Part shown: one piece after another, positions 5,936-10,405 of the stretch
Layout of the letters: each line of letters starts with the position of its first letter
Numbering within the stretch: the stretch's first letter is position 1
DNA from: an uncultured Erysipelotrichaceae bacterium
GTDB taxonomy: Bacteria; Bacillota_I; Bacilli_A; Erysipelotrichales; Erysipelotrichaceae
Direction: 5' to 3'
Length of the DNA: 10,405 bases
Assembly (NCBI GenBank): GCA_937957895.1
Contig: CALFEZ010000039.1
Coordinates: forward strand, 1 to 10,405
Notes under the pieces: generated by a model
What the model was told of the DNA's origin: nothing
What the model saw: the letters and a program-made list of their open reading frames with translations, nothing else
Databases searched by the model: none
Made by a program: the position numbers and the translations under genes

Positions 5936-6469
5936 ATGAACATCGGACAAAGAATCAAGCGACTGCGTATCAAAAACGGTCTGACCCTGGAAGAACTGGC
6001 AAGCCGATGTGAGCTTACCAAAGGGTTTATTTCTCAGCTTGAAAGAGATCTTACTTCACCTTCGATCGCGACATTGAGTGATATCACCGAAGCGCTTGGG
6101 ATAAGTATGGCAGAGTTCTTTATCGAAGAAGAAGACGAGAAGATCGTGTTCTCACAAGACGACTTCTTCGTGGATGAAAAAGAGGATGTCACTATCCAGT
6201 GGATCGTGCCCAACGCGCAAAAAAACGAGATGGAGCCAATCGAAATCCATCTTCGCCCTCAAGCTCGTTCATTCACCATTGGGCCACACGAAGGTGAGGA
6301 ATTTGGATATGTACTCTCGGGTAGAGTTGTCCTGGTCGATGGCGAGAAACGCTATATGATCAAAAAAGGACAAACATTCTACATCAAAGGCAGCAATGAG
6401 CATTATCTTGAAAACCCAAGTCAAAACATAGCCAAAATCCTGTGGGTCTGCACCCCACCCATCTTTTAG
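5936..6469 (+). CDS. XRE-family regulator with C-terminal cupin domain, 177 aa
   Basis: This is a DNA-binding regulator with an N-terminal Cro/CI-type helix-turn-helix (residues 5-60; recognition region ELTKGFISQLER) and a C-terminal cupin_2 sensor (about 100-172) with PHEGEEFGYVLSGR (His118, Glu122) and a later His156. This is the architecture of PuuR-like regulators, which control polyamine genes in other bacteria. Its place 8 nt ahead of potA makes it the probable local regulator of the polyamine transporter, with a polyamine or a derivative as likely effector. The two dyads around its promoter suggest autoregulation. GGAGGG lies 3 nt before the ATG. The stop codon TAG is part of the potA ribosome binding site. 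Domain assignments are firm; effector and operator are inferred. Confidence 0.92.
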   Translation: MNIGQRIKRLRIKNGLTLEELASRCELTKGFISQLERDLTSPSIATLSDITEALGISMAEFFIEEEDEKIVFSQDDFFVDEKEDVTIQWIVPNAQKNEMEPIEIHLRPQARSFTIGPHEGEEFGYVLSGRVVLVDGEKRYMIKKGQTFYIKGSNEHYLENPSQNIAKILWVCTPPIF

Positions 6470-6473
6470 GAGG
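6467..6473 (+). promoter_or_regulatory. Ribosome binding site fixing the potA start
   Basis: TAGGAGG fuses the regulator's stop codon with a full Shine-Dalgarno sequence, 4 nt before the ATG at 6478. A longer frame from a GTG at 6442 would lie inside the upstream gene and has no such site. Confidence 0.88.
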
Positions 6474-6477
6474 TTGT

Positions 6478-7521
6478 ATGCGCAAACTCATTTCATTTAA
6501 AAATATCGTCAAAGAATTCGATGGCCAGTTGGTCCTTAAGGGGATCAATCTTGATATCCACGAAAATGAATTTGTGACGCTTTTAGGACCTTCTGGTTGC
6601 GGTAAAACGACTTTGCTTCGCATCTTGGGAGGGTTTATCGAACAGACCGAAGGTAATGTATATTTTGATGGCATCGAGATAAGTTCGATCCCACCATACA
6701 AGCGTGAGATCAACACCATTTTTCAACGCTATGCATTGTTTCCTCATATGAACGTCTACGACAACATCGCTTTTGGGCTTCGGATCAAAAAACAATCCAA
6801 AGAAGTCATCGACCAAAAGGTAAAACGAATGTTGACTTTGGTTGGACTGGTAGGATATGAAAAACGTGCAGTAACATTGCTGTCAGGTGGTCAACAACAA
6901 CGTGTAGCCATCGCACGTGCATTGATCAATGAACCGATGGTGTTGTTGCTGGATGAACCATTGGGAGCATTGGACCTGAAACTTCGCAAAGAAATGCAGG
7001 TTGAACTCAAAAAGATCCAAAAGGAAGTCGGTATCACCTTTATCTATGTCACGCATGATCAGGAAGAAGCTTTGACGATGTCTGATACGATCGTGGTCAT
7101 CAATGAAGGTGAGATCCAGCAAATCGGAAATCCATCTGATATTTACAACGAACCAGAAAACCGGTTTGTTGCTGATTTCATCGGTGAAAGCAACATCATT
7201 GAAGGTGTCATGAATGATGATTATCTCGTCACTTTTGACGGCATCCAGTTTGAATGTATCGATTATGGATTTCATGATGATGAACAAGTCGATATCGTGA
7301 TTCGCCCTGAAGACCTTGACATTGTCAAAGCAGGTGAGGGTAAGTTGGACGGTATCGTTGTATCGAGTTTGTTCAAAGGTGTCCACTATGAGATCGTGGT
7401 GGAGACAGATCATCGTCAGTTCATTATTCATACGACCGACAATGTCAACATCGGTCAGCATGTCGGTTTGTCTTTTTATCCTGAAGACATTCATGTGATG
7501 TCCAAACTTGGGGCATACTGA
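6478..7521 (+). CDS. potA: Spermidine/putrescine ABC transporter ATP-binding protein, 347 aa
   Basis: PotA is the ATPase of the PotABCD importer and works as a dimer on the inner face of the membrane. The nucleotide-binding domain is complete: Walker A GPSGCGKT (37-44), Q loop at Gln83 in IFQRYALFPH, signature LSGGQQQR (135-142), Walker B VLLLDE (155-160) with catalytic Glu160, D loop ALD (164-166) and switch His193 in VTHDQEEAL. A C-terminal TOBE-type region follows (about 260-345), as in the PotA/MalK subgroup. The product is specified by the company of potB, potC and potD more than by its own sequence. TGA is followed one base later by the potB start codon, so the two are probably translationally coupled. 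Confidence 0.95.
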   Translation: MRKLISFKNIVKEFDGQLVLKGINLDIHENEFVTLLGPSGCGKTTLLRILGGFIEQTEGNVYFDGIEISSIPPYKREINTIFQRYALFPHMNVYDNIAFGLRIKKQSKEVIDQKVKRMLTLVGLVGYEKRAVTLLSGGQQQRVAIARALINEPMVLLLDEPLGALDLKLRKEMQVELKKIQKEVGITFIYVTHDQEEALTMSDTIVVINEGEIQQIGNPSDIYNEPENRFVADFIGESNIIEGVMNDDYLVTFDGIQFECIDYGFHDDEQVDIVIRPEDLDIVKAGEGKLDGIVVSSLFKGVHYEIVVETDHRQFIIHTTDNVNIGQHVGLSFYPEDIHVMSKLGAY

Positions 7522-7522
7522 C

Positions 7523-8377
7523 ATGAAGATCTATTCTCATTTCATCAGACCGTATATGGTATGGATCGGGATATTCATCATCATACCGATGCTGTTGATT
7601 TTGTTTTATGCCATAACGGCTGAGGGCAATGAAGTGTTGGCATTTCGTTTCACCCTCAACAACTTCGTCCGTTTCTTTGATCCAATCTTTATTCGAGTGT
7701 TGATCCGATCACTGCAAATTGCGTTGGTCACGACGATCATCTCGATATTGATCGGATATCCAATCGCATATTTTATCGCCAATGCCAATGAAAAATGGCA
7801 GACTCTCTTGATCTTGCTGGTGACGATGCCAATGTGGATCAACATGCTTGTCAGGACGTATGCCTGGATCGGCATATTGGCGGATTATGGACTGATCAAT
7901 ACATTCTTGGGATGGTTCAACATAGGACCGCTCAATATGATGTACACCGATTTTGCGGTCACATTGGGAATGGTGTATAACTTTCTGCCGTTTATGATCT
8001 TATCGATCTATACAGTGTTAGCCAAAATGGACAGAGCGCTCATCCATGCCAGCTTTGACCTTGGGGCCAATCGATTACAGACTTTTCTGAGAGTGGTGTT
8101 CCCACTTTCGATCCCCGGAGTCGTGGCAGGGATCACCTTGGTATTTTTACCGGCAGTTTCGACCTTTGTTATTCCTAAATTATTGGGAGGTGGTAACTTT
8201 GTATTGATCGGAAACTTGATCGAGACTCAGTTCATCACGGTGGGAGAATGGCATTTTGGAAGTGCCATATCCTTGATCATGGCGATCATCATCATGGTAT
8301 CGATGGTCATCACCAAAAAGTTTGACAAGAATGTTGAAGAAGAAAGGCAACTTCAAAGTGGTGGCAGCACATGGTAG
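7523..8377 (+). CDS. potB: Spermidine/putrescine ABC transporter permease, 284 aa
   Basis: PotB is one of two membrane subunits of the polyamine importer. Six hydrophobic segments can be seen, at roughly 11-31, 62-86, 94-116, 140-164, 195-215 and 250-272. The cytoplasmic coupling loop is HASFDLGANRLQTFLRVVFPLSIPG (in two parts, 175-190 and 191-199), the PotB form of the EAA motif that contacts PotA. The ATG at 7523 lies one base after the potA stop. A TTG at 7508 would add five residues inside potA and is less likely. The Shine-Dalgarno sequence is weak (TTGGGG at 7508-7513), consistent with reinitiation by ribosomes leaving potA. It overlaps potC by 7 nt. Confidence 0.93.
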   Translation: MKIYSHFIRPYMVWIGIFIIIPMLLILFYAITAEGNEVLAFRFTLNNFVRFFDPIFIRVLIRSLQIALVTTIISILIGYPIAYFIANANEKWQTLLILLVTMPMWINMLVRTYAWIGILADYGLINTFLGWFNIGPLNMMYTDFAVTLGMVYNFLPFMILSIYTVLAKMDRALIHASFDLGANRLQTFLRVVFPLSIPGVVAGITLVFLPAVSTFVIPKLLGGGNFVLIGNLIETQFITVGEWHFGSAISLIMAIIIMVSMVITKKFDKNVEEERQLQSGGSTW

Positions 8378-9171
8378 GCATCAAACAATACCGCTGGCTT
8401 CCGATCTTGATTATCGGACTGACATTGATCTTCTTCTATCTTCCGATTTTGATTTTGATGATCTTCTCCTTCAATGATTCTCGATCACTCACGAGTTGGT
8501 CAGGATTCTCACTTCAATGGTATCGTCAGCTGTTTGAAAGCCGAGAAGTCGTCAATGCCGTAATGACGACAGTGACCATCGCCATTATCTCAACGATCAT
8601 CTCGACCTTTGTCGGTACGATTACGGCGATCGGTCTTTCCAAAAGTAAAAAGGTCATCAAAGAGCTCGTTTTGACCTTCAACAATTTCCCGATCCTAAAT
8701 CCTGAGATCGTGACGGCGATTGGACTTATGTTGTTGTTTTCGGCCTTTGCGATCCAAAGAGGGTTTATGACGATGCTACTTGCTCATATCAGTTTCAGCA
8801 TCCCGTATGTGATCTTGACGATCTTGCCAAAACTGCGATCGCTTGATCCCAATCTTGCCGAGGCCGCCATGGATCTAGGTGCTACCCCTTGGCAGGCATT
8901 GACGAAGGTCATCGTACCTCAGATCACTCCGGGCATCCTTGCAGGAGCACTGATTGCTTTTACGATGTCATTCGATGATTTCGTGATTTCCTACTTCGTG
9001 ACCGGAGGAGGGGTGAAAAACATCTCCATTTTGGTCTATACGATGTCCAAACGCATCAATCCAACGATCAACGCACTATCGACGATCTTAGTCGTCATCA
9101 TCACGATCGTATTGATCATTGTTAATGTCATACCACAAGCAAAGAAGAAAGAGAGGGTTACACTGGAATGA
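8371..9171 (+). CDS. potC: Spermidine/putrescine ABC transporter permease, 266 aa
   Basis: PotC is the second membrane subunit and pairs with PotB. It shows six hydrophobic segments starting at residues of about 9, 62, 108, 132, 184 and 235. The EAA loop is well conserved as EAAMDLGATPWQAL (164-177). The FNDSRS stretch after the first membrane segment is typical of PotC. The start codon overlaps the end of potB by 7 nt, and its own stop overlaps the potD start in ATGA, so expression of the three genes is tightly coupled. The C-terminus ends in a basic cytoplasmic tail (QAKKKERVTLE). Confidence 0.94.
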   Translation: MVGIKQYRWLPILIIGLTLIFFYLPILILMIFSFNDSRSLTSWSGFSLQWYRQLFESREVVNAVMTTVTIAIISTIISTFVGTITAIGLSKSKKVIKELVLTFNNFPILNPEIVTAIGLMLLFSAFAIQRGFMTMLLAHISFSIPYVILTILPKLRSLDPNLAEAAMDLGATPWQALTKVIVPQITPGILAGALIAFTMSFDDFVISYFVTGGGVKNISILVYTMSKRINPTINALSTILVVIITIVLIIVNVIPQAKKKERVTLE

Positions 9172-10217
9172 AGAAGTTTTTGTTTGTTTTATTGGGTCTG
9201 GTTTTGATCTTGGGAGCTTGTTCTCCATCAGGTGATCCCGAGACCCTGCGAGTGTACAACTGGGGAGTGTACATCGATGAATCCGTGATCTCGGAGTTTG
9301 AAGATCGCTACAATGTCCGTGTCATTTATGAAAACTACGAATCGAATGAAATGATGTACACGCAACTACAAAGCGGAGAGGTGTATGATGTCGTCATTCC
9401 TTCGGATTACATGATCGAACGCATGATCGCTGAAGGACTATTGCAGCAGCTGGATAAAAGTCTGCTGACAAATTACAGTGGCATCATGGAACATCTCAAA
9501 GGATTGCCTCATGATCCAACGGATAGTTATTCCGTACCGTATTTCTGGGGCAATGTCGGATTGGTGTACAACACCACCAAAGTCGATCAGCTTGATCTGA
9601 TCTCTCAAGGATGGAACGTCCTTCAAAACACAAAATATGCCGGAAGGATTTTTATCTATGATTCTGAACGTGACATGTTCATGGTCGCCCTTAAAGCATT
9701 GGGATATTCTGCCAACACTGCCGATGAAGACGAGCTGCAGGCAGCATACCAGTGGTTGGTTCAAGTCAACACTACCATGAATCCTGTCTATGTTACGGAT
9801 GAAGTGATCGATCAGATGATCAACGGAACCAAAGACATCGCCGAGATGTATTCCGGTGATGCGGTATATGTCGAGATGGAAAATGAGGACATGGCTTACT
9901 ATGTTCCAAATCAAGGAACCAACATCTGGTTGGATGCCATGGTCATTCCTGCCAATGCCAGAAATGTTGAGTTGGCACACAAATGGATCGATTTCATGTT
10001 GGAATATGACGTAGCATTGGCAAACACATACGAGGTAGCATATACGACACCACTTCAGGCTGTGTTTGATGAAGTGACAGAGGATGAAGACGGGTTTGCG
10101 GACTACCTGGATTCGTATGTCCCACGTCTGGATTACGAGCTGGATGAGACCTTCAGACACAATCCAGCAACCAAAGCGATCATCTCCGATCTGTGGATCC
10201 GAGTCAAAGCGCAATAA
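9168..10217 (+). CDS. potD: Spermidine/putrescine-binding lipoprotein, 349 aa
   Basis: PotD is the extracellular solute-binding protein that captures polyamines and delivers them to PotBC. The N-terminus is a lipoprotein signal with a lipobox LGAC (15-18), so Cys18 would be lipid-anchored in the outer face of the membrane, as expected without an outer membrane. Ligand-pocket landmarks include YNWGVYID (Tyr30, Trp32), IPSDY (77-81), PYFWGNVGLVYN (124-135) and IWLDAMVIP with Trp254 and Asp256. From memory of E. coli PotD, a pocket Glu (Glu171) falls at Asp169 here (SERDMF), a conservative change that might tune ligand choice; this alignment is by eye. The gene starts within the potC stop (ATGA) and ends the operon, followed by a terminator at 10224. 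Putrescine versus spermidine preference cannot be decided. Confidence 0.95.
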   Translation: MKKFLFVLLGLVLILGACSPSGDPETLRVYNWGVYIDESVISEFEDRYNVRVIYENYESNEMMYTQLQSGEVYDVVIPSDYMIERMIAEGLLQQLDKSLLTNYSGIMEHLKGLPHDPTDSYSVPYFWGNVGLVYNTTKVDQLDLISQGWNVLQNTKYAGRIFIYDSERDMFMVALKALGYSANTADEDELQAAYQWLVQVNTTMNPVYVTDEVIDQMINGTKDIAEMYSGDAVYVEMENEDMAYYVPNQGTNIWLDAMVIPANARNVELAHKWIDFMLEYDVALANTYEVAYTTPLQAVFDEVTEDEDGFADYLDSYVPRLDYELDETFRHNPATKAIISDLWIRVKAQ

Positions 10218-10223
10218 GCAATC

Positions 10224-10248
10224 AAACGGAGCATTCGCTCCGTTTTTT
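10224..10248 (+). terminator. Intrinsic terminator of the pot operon
   Basis: A perfect 9-bp stem, AAACGGAGC (10224-10232) and GCTCCGTTT (10237-10245), has loop ATTC and continues into a T tract (10243-10248). It begins 7 nt after the potD stop. Confidence 0.92.
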
Positions 10249-10286
10249 CATGGGCTTTCGAGCACGGATATTGACCTTGTTTTTTA

Positions 10287-10315
10287 TTGCATTTTAGGGT
10301 CGGCTTCGGTATAAT
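10287..10315 (+). promoter_or_regulatory. Sigma-A promoter of tRNA-Cys
   Basis: TTGCAT (10287-10292) and a perfect TATAAT (10310-10315) are separated by 17 bases, with a predicted start near 10322 and a leader of about 13 nt. A TTGACC further upstream (10271-10276) is a better -35 box but is too far away to serve this -10. Confidence 0.8.
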
Positions 10316-10334
10316 AAAAAGGCACAGCCAACAC

Positions 10335-10405
10335 GGTTCCTTAGCCAAGTGGTAAGGCAATAGACTGCAACTCTGTGATCATCGGTTCGAATCCGATAGG
10401 AACCT
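10335..10405 (+). tRNA. tRNA-Cys (anticodon GCA), complete to the discriminator base
   Basis: The acceptor stem pairs GGTTCCT (10335-10341) with AGGAACC (10398-10404), followed by discriminator T10405, the U73 typical of cysteine tRNAs. The D arm is GCC...GGC, the anticodon stem ATAGA/TCTGT encloses CTGCAAC with anticodon GCA at 10367-10369, and the T arm is ATCGG-TTCGAAT-CCGAT. The window ends here, so whether CCA is encoded is not visible. A tRNA array could continue beyond the edge. Confidence 0.96.

Noticed and set aside
6883..7524. 213-aa minus-strand frame opposite potA
   Set aside because: It is a shadow of the complete potA gene, with no start signals and low-complexity residues.
9438..10214. 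258-aa minus-strand frame opposite potD
   Set aside because: It is antisense to a complete, well-conserved potD, with no ribosome binding site or family motif. It arises from codon bias of the opposite strand.
10249..10334. Possible small RNA between the pot terminator and tRNA-Cys
   Set aside because: Only the tRNA promoter is convincing; there is no second terminator or stable structure to define another transcript.

Overview
The window reads as an ordinary bacterial chromosome segment from a low-to-mid GC member of the Bacillota/Mycoplasmatota side of the tree. The support is strong AGGAGG-type ribosome binding sites, canonical sigma-A promoters, a Bacillus-type short NagB, a lipoprotein-anchored PotD and very tight gene packing. 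TGA is used as a stop codon (pduL, nagB, potA, potC), so this is the standard bacterial code and not the Mycoplasma code. Placement near Acholeplasma/Izemoplasma-like lineages is possible but is only an inference. No mobile element, CRISPR array, phage gene or other sign of recent transfer was seen.

Layout: a tRNA-His gene (128-204) with its own promoter converges on a minus-strand alpha/beta hydrolase gene (222-923). A single bidirectional terminator lies between them. From a divergent promoter region (about 992-1057), a plus-strand cluster runs pduL (phosphotransacylase), nagA, a diacylglycerol-kinase-family lipid kinase, nagB and a Cof-type HAD phosphatase. NagA and NagB convert GlcNAc-6-phosphate to fructose-6-phosphate. 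PduL links acyl-CoA to acyl-phosphate for ATP formation, so GlcNAc fermentation is a coherent reading of the cluster. A strong hairpin with the pduL stop codon in its GNRA-type loop sits between pduL and nagA. A stand-alone thioredoxin gene with its own promoter and terminator follows (5426-5812).

The last unit is a polyamine import operon: an XRE-cupin regulator followed by potA, potB, potC and potD. Genes are 1-8 nt apart or overlap, and a clear terminator follows potD. The regulator's promoter is flanked by two near-identical 17-bp dyads (GTTTA-N7-TAAAC, 14 of 17 positions the same), which are strong candidate autoregulatory operators. A tRNA-Cys gene with its own promoter ends exactly at the window edge.

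I see no clearly new biological system. The best leads are the operator pair with 22-bp phased GTTTA motifs, the two genes whose stop codons lie in a hairpin loop, the lipid kinase embedded between nagA and nagB, and a marked excess of GATC.
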